From: Pseudoprevotella muciniphila
Lineage (GTDB): Bacteria > Bacteroidota > Bacteroidia > Bacteroidales > Bacteroidaceae
Direction of reading: 5' to 3'
Assembly: GCF_003265305.2 (NCBI RefSeq)
Contig: NZ_CP033459.1
Location: 558,001 to 622,000 of the forward strand
Length of the DNA: 64,000 bases
Part shown: positions 49,449 through 58,369 of the stretch, piece by piece
Position numbering within the stretch: the first letter of the stretch is position 1
How the letters are laid out: each line of letters begins with the position of its first letter
Made by a program: the position numbers and the translations under genes
Notes under the pieces: model-generated
What the model was told of the DNA's origin: nothing
Database searches by the model: none
Seen by the model: only the letters and a program-made list of their open reading frames with translations

Positions 49449-51578
49449 TTAGTTCCTTATGTCGAGTTCGTCGAGTATGTATGTTGAACCTCCGAGTTTG
49501 TCGATTGCCCAGAGTACATAGCGTATATCCACACTGATGCAACGCTGGAGATTTTTGTTGTATTCGAGATCGGACGAGAGAGACTCGATGTTACCGTCGA
49601 ATGCGATGCCGATGAGTTCACCTTTTGCGTTCATAACCGGCGAACCGCTGTTTCCTCCTGTGATATCGTTGTCGGTGATGAAGCAAGCGGGGAGTTTGCC
49701 GTCGGGGCGTGCATAGCGTCCATAGTCGCCTGCTTCATAAAGACGGCGCACGTCTTCGTTGATGACATAATCCGGGTCGTTGGGGTTTTCTTTCTCAAAC
49801 ATACCGTCGATTACGGTCTGGTAGTCGTATGTTACACCATCGCGCGGTTTGAGGTCGCACACATGTCCGTATGTCATTCTCAGTGTCATGTTAGCATCGG
49901 GTGCAGTTGAGAATCCGTTGCGTTCGAGTTGTGCGCCTACATAGACTTTGTCGTATTCTGCAAGCATTGATTCATACACCATTGTATTTGCAGCCAAAGA
50001 CATCAGATAATCCTGATATTCTGTCTTGAATTTGTAAATGGGGTCTGCTTCGAGCGTCTTCATGTTTGGTTTCTTCAGGAAAGACTCAAGACGCATGCTG
50101 TCGATGAAGACAGAGTTATCGTACATATTATTTACGAAAGCATCCACATCTGTTGTTGTGCTTAGATTGCAGAATGTGGCGTCGAGCAATTTGTTGTCCA
50201 CCCATGTGCGGAGTATTTTCTTCATCAGATTGCGGTCGCGCTGCATTTCGGCTGGTGTCAGGAACTTCATGCTCGACATAATACCTTCGCGTGCCGTTAC
50301 GCCTGATTCGCCTTTAAGTTCCTTGTAGCCTTCCACGTATGACTTCACCATTGGTGCCGGTATTTTCACAGCCATCTGTCGCATACCGAAGTTTGCGAGA
50401 TACAAATCGTGAAGAGTATCTCCATATTCTGCTGTAATTCTGTCGATGGCATCAATGGCTTCATTATATTCAGGCTTACCTTGTTCTTCTGCCCACTGAC
50501 GGAAGCCCGCTTCTTTCACTCTTGTACGTTCCACAAGTTTGAGTTTGCGCACAGCGTCAATTTCTCCGCCAAAATTCTTCACTGTATTTCCTATCATGAA
50601 GTAATCGCTTGCCATGGAGAGGTTAAGTTCCTTGTCGTTGTCCATGAGGTTCTTCATGTGGTCGAGTATCACCGTGCCCATCGTATTGATGGGTTTATCG
50701 AATTTCTGCGTATGCGACTGTATTTCAGAAGCAGTCATGTATCTTGTTGTTTGTCCGGGGAATCCCATTACCATAGCAAAGTCGCCGTTCTCTATACCCT
50801 TCATTGATATGGGGAGATATTTGTCGCACTTGAGGGGCACGTTGTCCTCGCTGTATTCTGCCGGTTCGCCATTTTTGTCGGCATAGATTCTGAATACGGC
50901 GAAGTCGGCGTTATGGCGCGGCCACATCCAGTTGTCCTGATTTTCTCCGAACTGCCCGAAGTTTTGCGGTACGTTAACCACGAGCCTTACGTCGTTGTAA
51001 GCCTGCTCATAGAACACATAGAATTGGTTGCCTCCGAAGTAAGGCACCACTCTTGCGCGCATACCTTTTTTGTTAGCCCATTTGCTGTTTTTAAGGAGTT
51101 CGCTTCCGATAGGTTCGAGCACATACTCGCTCTGACGCATATATTCGTTCATACCTTCTGTCGCTTCGATTACTTGCTTCGTTACGTCTTCAATGGCGCG
51201 TACAAAGACGAAGTCGAGTTTCGGTGTGGGCAATTCCTCTGCACGCGAATGTGCATAGAAGCCTTCCTGCAGATAGTTGTTCTCCATGGTTGACATGGCA
51301 TGTACGAAATCGAAGCCGCAGTGGTTGTTGGTGAGAATAAGTCCGTCCGGACTTACCACTTCGCCTGTGCATCCTGCACCGAAGATTCCTACTACATCCT
51401 TGAGCGAAGGTCCGTCCTCGCTGTATAGTTCGGAGGGGTCAATTTCAAGGCCTGCCTTTTTAAGGGAGTCGGCAAGGTGTTGCTGCTCCATGAGTTTGAG
51501 TAGCCACATGCCACCGTCTGCCTTTACTGTTCCGCTCACGCCAAAGACTAACGCGAGGGCAATTAGAAGTTTTTTCAT
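49449..51578 (-). CDS. dpp7: S46 family dipeptidyl-peptidase 7
   Basis: 709 residues with a signal peptide (KKLLIALALVFGVSGTVKA). S46 peptidases are periplasmic serine exopeptidases that release dipeptides from peptides entering the cell. The triad is visible: His in LTNNHCGFD (about 87), Asp in MWPRHNADFAVF (about 229), Ser in TGGNSGSPV (about 645). The residue 18 positions after the catalytic serine, which is Arg in DPP11 (Asp/Glu specific) and Gly in DPP7 (hydrophobic), is Gly here (AFDGN), so DPP7 specificity is expected. This fits an amino-acid-fermenting lifestyle. Monocistronic. Confidence 0.93.
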   Translation of the reverse strand: MKKLLIALALVFGVSGTVKADGGMWLLKLMEQQHLADSLKKAGLEIDPSELYSEDGPSLKDVVGIFGAGCTGEVVSPDGLILTNNHCGFDFVHAMSTMENNYLQEGFYAHSRAEELPTPKLDFVFVRAIEDVTKQVIEATEGMNEYMRQSEYVLEPIGSELLKNSKWANKKGMRARVVPYFGGNQFYVFYEQAYNDVRLVVNVPQNFGQFGENQDNWMWPRHNADFAVFRIYADKNGEPAEYSEDNVPLKCDKYLPISMKGIENGDFAMVMGFPGQTTRYMTASEIQSHTQKFDKPINTMGTVILDHMKNLMDNDKELNLSMASDYFMIGNTVKNFGGEIDAVRKLKLVERTRVKEAGFRQWAEEQGKPEYNEAIDAIDRITAEYGDTLHDLYLANFGMRQMAVKIPAPMVKSYVEGYKELKGESGVTAREGIMSSMKFLTPAEMQRDRNLMKKILRTWVDNKLLDATFCNLSTTTDVDAFVNNMYDNSVFIDSMRLESFLKKPNMKTLEADPIYKFKTEYQDYLMSLAANTMVYESMLAEYDKVYVGAQLERNGFSTAPDANMTLRMTYGHVCDLKPRDGVTYDYQTVIDGMFEKENPNDPDYVINEDVRRLYEAGDYGRYARPDGKLPACFITDNDITGGNSGSPVMNAKGELIGIAFDGNIESLSSDLEYNKNLQRCISVDIRYVLWAIDKLGGSTYILDELDIRN

Positions 51579-51719
51579 GCTTGTTTATTTAATTGGTTTT
51601 TGTATTTCGGCTGCAAATTTACTGATATTTGGTTGATTGTAATAATTTATGACACAATCATTGTTTTCGGATGTTGTGTGCCATCTTGTAGCAACTTCAG
51701 CAATTAGAACAATCAGAGA

Positions 51720-52112
51720 TTATAGGTGTGAATAGAGTTCTATGGGCTGTCCGTCGGGGTCGGTGAGAAAAACGAAGTCCTTTTCTGTGTATTCGTCTCT
51801 TCTAATATCTTCGTGGCAAATCCCCATTGCGTCGAGTTCGGCTACGGCTTGCTTGACATCATCCACCTCAAATGCCAGATGTCGCAATCCTATGGCTTCG
51901 GGGTGTGTGAGTCGTTTTGGCGGCGAAGGGAACGAGAAAAGTTCTACCACATATTCTCCATTCAAAGCCAAGTCGGTTTTATAAGACAGCCTTTCGGCAC
52001 GATAGTGCTCTGCCACAACTTGCAGCCCCAACACGTTTGTATAGAATTCGAGTGAGCGTCTGTAGTCCGCACAGATAATGGCAATGTGGTGTACTTTTCT
52101 TAATTTGAGCAT
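51720..52112 (-). CDS. VOC family protein (glyoxalase/dioxygenase fold)
   Basis: 130 residues, one complete VOC domain of two beta-alpha-beta-beta-beta units. Putative metal ligands are His in KVHHIAIIC (about 8-9), Glu in YVVELFSF, His in LRHLAFEVDD and Glu in QPIELYSHL. The sequence resembles the SMU1112c/GloA2-like group often called lactoylglutathione lyase; real glyoxalase I activity is unproven and Bacteroidales generally lack glutathione, so another substrate is more likely. About 100 bases separate it from the DUF3737 gene upstream on the same strand. Confidence 0.88.
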   Translation of the reverse strand: MLKLRKVHHIAIICADYRRSLEFYTNVLGLQVVAEHYRAERLSYKTDLALNGEYVVELFSFPSPPKRLTHPEAIGLRHLAFEVDDVKQAVAELDAMGICHEDIRRDEYTEKDFVFLTDPDGQPIELYSHL

Positions 52113-52213
52113 AGAGATATAGGCATGGCATTATGAATAGAATAAAAGTGCGCAAAAGTTAGCCCTAAATTAGGACTATCCGCTTAACCCAATACCGAAT
52201 GACCGACTTTAGG

Positions 52214-53080
52214 TTAAACGCACTTTTTGTCATTTTTCACGATGACTTTGCAGTCTGCTGGTGCTTTGATGTTATTATCAATGATGATTTCTCCAACACT
52301 GTCGATGGCGATATTTCCTGTTCGTGGATTTTTTATGCTGACGATGTGTCCTTTTATATTGCCTTGCACACTACTATATTCGAGCGCGAGGTCAGCGTCT
52401 GCTCCGAAGGTGCAGTCCTCGAGGATAAGTCCATCGCAGTAGCAGAGCGGTTGTGTGCCTGTGATGTGGCAGCGAACCAATCGGAGGTTACGGGAGTTCC
52501 ATGCGAGGTATTCTCCATTGATTTCGCTATCATAGACGGTGCAATTGTCCGTTTCCCAGAAAGCATCCTTCGTGTTGAGTATAGAATTACGGATGACAAT
52601 GTTTTTAGAATATTGGAAAGAATAGTTGCCATTGAGCACGAGGTTGTCTATCTCGATGTCTGCACAGTGCATCATGATGTAGTCTGCATTATCAGCCGTA
52701 ACATTCTCAAGACGTATGCCCTGACAGTTCCAGAGTGTTTCCTGTGCATTGGTCAACTTCACCCTGTTGAGGTGCAGGTTCTTCATGTCGCGAAACATTT
52801 TAGGAGCCTCCACGATTGTGTCGGTCATTTCAAGATTTTCAGAATACCACAATGCTGCCCTACTGCCTTCGGTAAAAAGGCAATTATGAACTTTGAAGTT
52901 AATGGTATTCCAAAGCGGATATTTCCCTTCGAATCTGCAGTTTTCACAGACTATATTGCTACACTCTTTCAGCGCGCTCTCTCCTGCGTGTATTGTAACA
53001 TTATTGAGGTGGAGACCGTGCATTGCATAGAGCGGCCTTTCTCCCTCAAATTCCTTATTTTCGATATTATTCTTTGTCAT
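52214..53080 (-). CDS. DUF3737 family right-handed beta-helix protein
   Basis: 288 residues. There is no signal peptide or membrane helix. The whole protein consists of short regular beta turns with cysteine/asparagine ladders (NIVCENCRFEGKYPLWNTIN, NLEMTDTIVEAPKMFRDMKN, IVIRNSILNTKDAFWETDNC), typical of the DUF3737 parallel beta-helix. The family is widespread in gut bacteria and its function is unknown. Its start overlaps the end of the MATE exporter gene by 4 bases, so the two are translated together; a cytosolic protein coupled to drug/organic-cation export is an odd pairing worth noting. Confidence 0.88.
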   Translation of the reverse strand: MTKNNIENKEFEGERPLYAMHGLHLNNVTIHAGESALKECSNIVCENCRFEGKYPLWNTINFKVHNCLFTEGSRAALWYSENLEMTDTIVEAPKMFRDMKNLHLNRVKLTNAQETLWNCQGIRLENVTADNADYIMMHCADIEIDNLVLNGNYSFQYSKNIVIRNSILNTKDAFWETDNCTVYDSEINGEYLAWNSRNLRLVRCHITGTQPLCYCDGLILEDCTFGADADLALEYSSVQGNIKGHIVSIKNPRTGNIAIDSVGEIIIDNNIKAPADCKVIVKNDKKCV

Positions 53081-54498
53081 TTCTTATGTATCCATTCCTT
53101 TTTGTGATTGAAGCACCAAGCGAGTCGAATGAGGAAGATCAGTCCCCTAAAAGTAAGTTCGGCACACATTGCCATCCATACACCCTGTAAGCCATATATA
53201 GGTGCGAGGAATGCAGCAAGGGTAAGTCTTACCGCCCACATACTTGCAAGATTCATGCCACTGGGGACTATTGTGTCGCCTGCACCGACAAAAACGCCAT
53301 ACGCTACGATAGATGCAGCGAACATCGGTTCTGCCCACGCTTCTATGCGTAAACATTCTATTCCCAAAACCTGTATTTGTTCTACTGGCGAGAGCACTTC
53401 CATCATCAGCGGTGCCGCCATGTACATCACCAATCCCATGAGAGCCATAACAACCATTCCAAGTCCTATTGTCATTATGGCAAAGCGTCGCATCAGTTCG
53501 GGCCTGCCTGCTCCGAGACTTTGTCCTACGAGTGTGGTTGCCGCATCGCTTACACCATATCCGGGCATATAGCAAAGACTTTCTGCCGTTATGGCAAAAG
53601 AGTTGGCTGCTATGGCGAATGTTCCAAGTGGTGCCACGATGACCGTCGTCAGGATTTGTGCTGAACACATCACGGCATGCTGCACCATCATGGGCGCTCC
53701 AATTTTCACGGCACGTTGCAGTGTGCGTCGTTCGGGTTTGAAGTTTCCATGTTCATGCAACAGATTGAGTTCTTTGGAACGCAGCGCAAGAAAACCAAAC
53801 ATTGCAACAGCACTTATAACAAAAGCCACCAACGTGCCTAATGCTGCGCCAACTACTCCCAGTCCGAATCCTGGCAACATGATGTCCAGTCCGAGAACAG
53901 TTATCGTCCGAGTAGGAAAAATAAAAAATGCATTCATTATCACGTCGAGCGTACAGGCTCCGACCCCCAACAGGCTTGGCACCAGCATATTCCCGCTACA
54001 ACGCAACATTGCTGCAGAGAGGAAATAGATTTGCATGACAGGGATGCTGATGGCATATATCATAAAATAAGCCGATGCATCTGCGTGGATGCTTTCTGAT
54101 CCGCCGAGCCACGTGGGTAAGGCATCGCTTATCAACACCCCCACTACAGCCACCGCAAGACTGAAAATGAAAGCGCTGACGAGGCCTTGACGTAACACAG
54201 CCCTCGCCCCCACTTCATCGTGCGCCCCTATCCTGTGCGCCACCTGCACGCTGAAACCGGCAGAGACGCCCGAACACAGTCCTCCGAAGAGCCACGTGGT
54301 AGTAGCCACAAGCCCTATGCTTGCCGACGCATTTGCACCGAGACTTCCCACCATCGCTGCATCGATATACTGCATGATGATGACCGATATCTGAGCAAGA
54401 ATGGCAGGCACACTGAGCGAAACCGCCAACATGATTTGCTGCCGGAACGTGAGGTGTTTGCCTGTTCTCACCATTTTTAATAGCCCGTCTTTGGTCAT
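53077..54498 (-). CDS. MATE family multidrug/Na+ antiporter
   Basis: 473 residues from the ATG at 54498 (MTKDGLLKMVRTG); an upstream in-frame stretch crossing the promoter was not used. Twelve predicted membrane helices in two bundles of six. Typical MATE blocks are SVPAILAQISVIIMQYIDAA, MVGSLGANASASIGL, and in the second half IGAPMMVQHAVMCSAQI and GYGVSDAATTLVGQSLGAGR. It should export cationic compounds by Na+ or H+ exchange. Divergent from the pseudouridine synthase gene, with 68 bases shared for both promoters. Co-translated with the DUF3737 gene. Confidence 0.92.
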   Translation of the reverse strand: MTKDGLLKMVRTGKHLTFRQQIMLAVSLSVPAILAQISVIIMQYIDAAMVGSLGANASASIGLVATTTWLFGGLCSGVSAGFSVQVAHRIGAHDEVGARAVLRQGLVSAFIFSLAVAVVGVLISDALPTWLGGSESIHADASAYFMIYAISIPVMQIYFLSAAMLRCSGNMLVPSLLGVGACTLDVIMNAFFIFPTRTITVLGLDIMLPGFGLGVVGAALGTLVAFVISAVAMFGFLALRSKELNLLHEHGNFKPERRTLQRAVKIGAPMMVQHAVMCSAQILTTVIVAPLGTFAIAANSFAITAESLCYMPGYGVSDAATTLVGQSLGAGRPELMRRFAIMTIGLGMVVMALMGLVMYMAAPLMMEVLSPVEQIQVLGIECLRIEAWAEPMFAASIVAYGVFVGAGDTIVPSGMNLASMWAVRLTLAAFLAPIYGLQGVWMAMCAELTFRGLIFLIRLAWCFNHKKEWIHKK

Positions 54499-54566
54499 AG
54501 TTTTTTGATATAGCGTGCAAAAATAAGAACTTTTGCGTAATTTTGTAGTGCAAAACATGACATTAT

Positions 54567-55238
54567 ATGGACGTACTTTACGAAGATAACCATATCATCA
54601 TCGTGAACAAACAGCCTGGCGAAATCGTTCAGGGCGACAAGACTGGCGATGTTCCATTAAGCGAAACGGTGAAAGCCTACCTGAAGACGAAATACGATAA
54701 GCCTGGTAACGTGTTTCTGGGTGTTACTCATCGTTTGGACCGTCCTACGAGCGGTATTGTGCTTTTTGCCAAGACGAGCAAGGCGTTGTCCCGCCTTAAT
54801 GCCATGTTTTCAAAAGGCGAGATCAGCAAGACTTACCACGCCATTGTGCCTCGTATGGCTGATACAGAAGATACAACTCTTACTCATTGGCTTACACGCA
54901 ACGAGCGACAGAACAAATCGTACGCCCATGACAAAGAAACAAAGGATAGCAAGAAAGCCATTCTCACTTTTCGCACGATAAGCCATGGCGACCGCTACAC
55001 GCTCGTCGAAGTACAACTCCACACAGGCCGCCACCACCAGATTCGCTGTCAACTGGCTGCTATAGGCCACGTGATAAAAGGTGACCTGAAATATGGTGCT
55101 CCTCGTTCCAATCCAGACGGAAGCATTTCGCTCCATGCACGACAGATAGCCTTTGAACATCCTGTGTCGCACGAACAAATAGATGTAAAGGCACCTTACC
55201 CTGCTGGCATTTGGGATAGTCTTGCTGGCGAAAAATGA
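54567..55238 (+). CDS. RluA-family pseudouridine synthase
   Basis: 223 residues. Catalytic block: THRLDRPTSGIVLFAKTSKA (about 51-70, with the catalytic Asp in HRLDRPTSG). The C-terminal active-site strand is YTLVEVQLHTGRHHQIRCQL. No S4 domain, so it is a short RluA-type rather than RluC/RluD enzyme. It converts uridine to pseudouridine in 23S rRNA and/or tRNA; the target cannot be told from sequence. It is followed after 28 bases by a sulfatase gene in the same direction, possibly one transcript. Confidence 0.9.
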   Translation: MDVLYEDNHIIIVNKQPGEIVQGDKTGDVPLSETVKAYLKTKYDKPGNVFLGVTHRLDRPTSGIVLFAKTSKALSRLNAMFSKGEISKTYHAIVPRMADTEDTTLTHWLTRNERQNKSYAHDKETKDSKKAILTFRTISHGDRYTLVEVQLHTGRHHQIRCQLAAIGHVIKGDLKYGAPRSNPDGSISLHARQIAFEHPVSHEQIDVKAPYPAGIWDSLAGEK

Positions 55239-55266
55239 CAAAACTTAGATTGTTATCAATACCATT

Positions 55267-56781
55267 ATGCGACCATATTTTCTCTTATCGCTTCTTCCTG
55301 CCGTTGCTACGGCGCAGGAGCGTCCTAACGTGATTGTGATACTTGCCGATGATTTGGGCTACGGCGATATGTCCTGCTATGGCGCCCAACGAGTACAGAC
55401 GCCCTGTGTTGACGCACTTGCTGAAAGCGGTATCCGCTTCACCAATGCCCACGCTATAGCATCTACGAGTACTCCTTCGAGATATAGCCTTCTGACCGGC
55501 GAATATGCCTGGCGCAAACCCGGCACAGACGTTGCTGCCGGTGATGCAGGCATGATTATCCGACCAGAGCAATTTACCATGGCAGATGCGTTTAAGAGCG
55601 CAGGTTATGCCACGGGTGCCATCGGCAAATGGCATCTGGGACTCGGCGACAAGTCAGGTGAACAGGACTGGAATGCCCCCTTGAGTGCATCGCTAGGGGA
55701 TTTGGGGTTCGACTATCACTATATCATGGCGGCTACTGCCGACCGTGTGCCATGCGTGTTCATAGAGAACGGCATGGTTGCCAACTATGATGCCACATCA
55801 CCTATTGAGGTGAGTTATAAACGTAACTTTGAGGGAGAGCCTACAGGCGCCAAGAATCCAGAACTACTCTACAACCTGAAACACAGCCATGGTCACGACA
55901 TGTCCATCGTCAACGGCATAGGTCGCATCGGTTTTATGAAAGGTGGCGGCAAGGCGCTCTGGAAAGACGAGAACATTGCTGACAGCATAGCACAACATGC
56001 CATCAACTTCATCTGCAACAACCGCGAAAAGCCCTTCTTCCTCTACCTCGCCACTAATGACATCCATGTGCCACGCTTCCCGCATGACCGCTTCCGCGGC
56101 AAGAATGCGATGGGGCTGCGCGGTGATGCTATTGCGCAATTCGATTGGACTGTAGGTCGCGTTACACGAACATTGGACAGCCTCGGTATCCGCGAGAACA
56201 CACTCATCATTCTCTCGAGCGACAATGGTCCTGTGGTGGATGATGGTTACGATGACAAGGCAGAAGACCTGCTTGGCAGTCATAAACCAGCCGGACCTTA
56301 TCGCGGGATGAAATACAGTGCCTTCGAAGGTGGATCTATCGTACCTTGTATTGTTAACTGGAAAGGACACGTTGAAGCAGGACAGACATCAGATGCCCTG
56401 ATTTCACAAATAGACTGGCTGACTTCACTCGCTAAATTGACAGGCACACGCATTCCACGCGGTGCTGCACCAGATAGTGAAGACCATATCTCTACCCTGC
56501 TCGGCTACGACCGCGCCGACAGAGACTATGTCATAGAATTTGCAGCCAACCATACGCTTTCCATTCGCGACAAGCGCTGGAAATATATCACGCCCAACAA
56601 CGGGTCGAAAATGATTACGTGGGGGCCGAAAATCGAGACCGGCAACGACCCCGAGCCCCAACTCTACGACATGACAGCCGCTTACGAAAGCGACAACCAG
56701 GCTTGCAATTATCCAGACATCGTGGAAAGGCTGAAAAAACAGTTAGAGGCAGAAAAGACAAAAACTCCTCAAGGGAAATAA
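55267..56781 (+). CDS. Secreted sulfatase, serine-type (arylsulfatase fold)
   Basis: 504 residues. A short signal peptide (MRPYFLLSLLPAVATA) precedes the family-S1 alkaline phosphatase-like fold. Metal ligands appear in VIVILADDLGYGDMS (DD). The formylglycine site is TSTPSRYSLLTGEY (S-x-P-S-R), so the catalytic residue comes from serine and needs an anaerobic sulfatase-maturating enzyme. IGKWHLG and LSSDNGPVVDDG complete the active site. The C-terminus contains KRWKYITP and YDMTAAYESDNQ. The substrate is probably a sulfated glycan, e.g. mucin or glycosaminoglycan. No maturase or SusC/D pair is in the window. Confidence 0.92.
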   Translation: MRPYFLLSLLPAVATAQERPNVIVILADDLGYGDMSCYGAQRVQTPCVDALAESGIRFTNAHAIASTSTPSRYSLLTGEYAWRKPGTDVAAGDAGMIIRPEQFTMADAFKSAGYATGAIGKWHLGLGDKSGEQDWNAPLSASLGDLGFDYHYIMAATADRVPCVFIENGMVANYDATSPIEVSYKRNFEGEPTGAKNPELLYNLKHSHGHDMSIVNGIGRIGFMKGGGKALWKDENIADSIAQHAINFICNNREKPFFLYLATNDIHVPRFPHDRFRGKNAMGLRGDAIAQFDWTVGRVTRTLDSLGIRENTLIILSSDNGPVVDDGYDDKAEDLLGSHKPAGPYRGMKYSAFEGGSIVPCIVNWKGHVEAGQTSDALISQIDWLTSLAKLTGTRIPRGAAPDSEDHISTLLGYDRADRDYVIEFAANHTLSIRDKRWKYITPNNGSKMITWGPKIETGNDPEPQLYDMTAAYESDNQACNYPDIVERLKKQLEAEKTKTPQGK

Positions 56782-56853
56782 AGCAAGATTGTCTGTATTT
56801 CACATTTTTTTCAAAAAAAAGCGACAATTACAGATTTTTTAAATAAGAAATTT

Positions 56854-56861
56854 TAACTTTG
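56854..56861 (+). promoter_or_regulatory. Predicted -7 box of the second OmpA gene
   Basis: TAACTTTG, a good -7 match, 45 bases before the ATG at 56907. No TTTG at the expected -33 position. Confidence 0.55.
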
Positions 56862-56906
56862 CGAAAGATTGTGAAAAGAAATAAAACAAAACCAATCATA
56901 AACGCC

Positions 56907-58025
56907 ATGAAGATAAAATTCTATGCGGCAGCATTAGCCGCTATGTTTGGAGCAACGATTGCTTCAGCACAAGAGTATGAGCCTTATCCCTACGGATTTG
57001 TAGGTGTTCAGGGCGGCGCACAACTGACATTCACCAACTACGACCACGGTAAACTCATTACTCCTGTTGGTGCAGTGCAACTCGGTGCGATGTTTACCCC
57101 CGAAATTGGTGCACGTCTGCACGTAGGTGGCTGGATGAACAAGACCGCTGCCGGTCACAACACAGGCTACGGTACAACCAAGTTCAACTACCTTACAGCC
57201 GACGCAGACCTTCTCGTGAACCTGACAAACGTGTTCAGCAAGAAAAAAGTACATCCATTAGATGTATATCTTGTTGCAGGTATAGGTTTGAGCAAGGCAT
57301 GGAATCTTGATGATATTGATGCTGTTCAAAGCAAATACATCACCAAGCCAGACGACAAGTTTGCACACAACCTGCGCATCGGTGGTATGCTGGAGTACAA
57401 CTTTGCGAAACACTGGTCAGCAAACCTTGAAGTGGACCTCAACAACCTCGGCGACCGTTTCAATTCTAAACTGAACGGCCACGACGACATGCAACTGACT
57501 GCCATGTTGGGACTTACTTATAAGTTCGGCTTCAAGAAGAAGGTGCTTCCTCCACCTCCACCCAAACCTGAGCCCAAGCCTGAGCCCAAACCGGAACCAA
57601 AACCGGAACCCAAGCCCGAGCCCAAGCCGGTACCTCCTCCCCCTGCGCCCAAACCTGCTCCTAAACCTGTAGAGCCGAAGTTTGTGCCAGAGGATACACA
57701 GATTGACCTTTTCTTCAATGAATCGAAGGTTGTCATCACAGACGAGAATGACGACAAGATTCGCCAACTGGCAGACTGGGTGAAGAAGCACGACAACTGC
57801 CGCGTGAACGTAAGCGGCTATGCTGACAAGGGTACAGGTAAGGCTGCACGCAATCAGGTTCTTTCAGAACAACGCGCCGAAAACGTGAAGAAAGCACTCA
57901 TTGAACAATACGGCATCAGTGCCGACAAGATTACGACCAACGCATTCGGCGACACTGTTCAGCCATACGCAGAAAACAACAAGAACAGGTTGGCTCGAAT
58001 CACGGCGAAGACCTATAAGAAATAA
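56907..58025 (+). CDS. OmpA family protein with Lys-Pro-Glu-Pro linker
   Basis: 372 residues from the ATG at 56907 (MKIKFYAAALAAMFGATIAS); an in-frame TTG upstream lies on the -7 box and was rejected. After the signal peptide comes an eight-stranded beta-barrel (about 22-210, YPYGFVGVQGGAQLTFTNYD). A linker at about 215-257 is built of PKPEPKPEP repeats and polyproline, long enough to span part of the periplasm. The OmpA peptidoglycan-binding domain lies at about 260-370 (VNVSGYADKGTGKAARNQVL). It likely anchors the outer membrane to the wall, like the gene at 20766-22028. The in-frame repeat at 57545-57680 could vary in length by slippage. Confidence 0.92.
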   Translation: MKIKFYAAALAAMFGATIASAQEYEPYPYGFVGVQGGAQLTFTNYDHGKLITPVGAVQLGAMFTPEIGARLHVGGWMNKTAAGHNTGYGTTKFNYLTADADLLVNLTNVFSKKKVHPLDVYLVAGIGLSKAWNLDDIDAVQSKYITKPDDKFAHNLRIGGMLEYNFAKHWSANLEVDLNNLGDRFNSKLNGHDDMQLTAMLGLTYKFGFKKKVLPPPPPKPEPKPEPKPEPKPEPKPEPKPVPPPPAPKPAPKPVEPKFVPEDTQIDLFFNESKVVITDENDDKIRQLADWVKKHDNCRVNVSGYADKGTGKAARNQVLSEQRAENVKKALIEQYGISADKITTNAFGDTVQPYAENNKNRLARITAKTYKK

Positions 58026-58046
58026 TCGTGGTCAGCACGATTGAAT

Positions 58047-58079
58047 AAAAGGAATGCTCCGAGCGGGGCATTCCTTTTA
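58047..58079 (+). terminator. Terminator after the second OmpA gene
   Basis: AAAAGGAATGCTCC / GGGGCATTCCTTTT stem with a 4-base loop, 22 bases after the stop codon. Confidence 0.9.
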
Positions 58080-58225
58080 TTATTTGAGTAAATAGTACAC
58101 ATATTTGCAACACCTTGGATAAGGTTGGGACTTTTGGGAAAAAGTCGTATGCACAGTGGCTATTCTGACGACTGGGTGGGAACAACAAAAGCGCACTCAA
58201 ATGAGTACGCTATGCGTTAAGGATT

Positions 58226-58289
58226 ACTTGCCACTTTATTCGTACTAGCCTTCGCCGCACTTCGCGCGGCTGGCTGACTACGGGCAAGT
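58226..58289. repeat. Nested palindrome with strong secondary structure
   Basis: ACTTGCC (58226-58232) pairs with GGGCAAGT (58282-58289); inside, CGTACTAGCC pairs loosely with GGCTGACTACG around the core TTCGCCGCACTTCGCGCGGC. About 64 bases fold into nested stems. It is more GC-rich than its surroundings and looks like a dispersed repeat or a structured RNA. The rest of 58080-58369 contains a second small palindrome (CGAGACCTTAGGCTCG near 58314) and no gene. Confidence 0.5.
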
Positions 58290-58369
58290 GACGCGTAAAA
58301 TGTAGCCTTTTGGTCGAGACCTTAGGCTCGATTTATGAAAGCCTGACCCGTTAGGGGAACGCTCAAGAT

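Noticed and set aside
57545-57680. Short regular repeats as a CRISPR array
   Set aside because: Units are about 12 bases, contiguous and in frame within a gene; there are no spacers.
57417-57796. Minus-strand frames with Gly/Leu/Arg repeats opposite the OmpA linker
   Set aside because: Mirror of the Lys-Pro-Glu-Pro coding repeat; no start context or promoter.
58226-58289. tRNA gene
   Set aside because: The nested stems do not form a cloverleaf, and there is no T-loop GTTCGA or anticodon-arm pattern.
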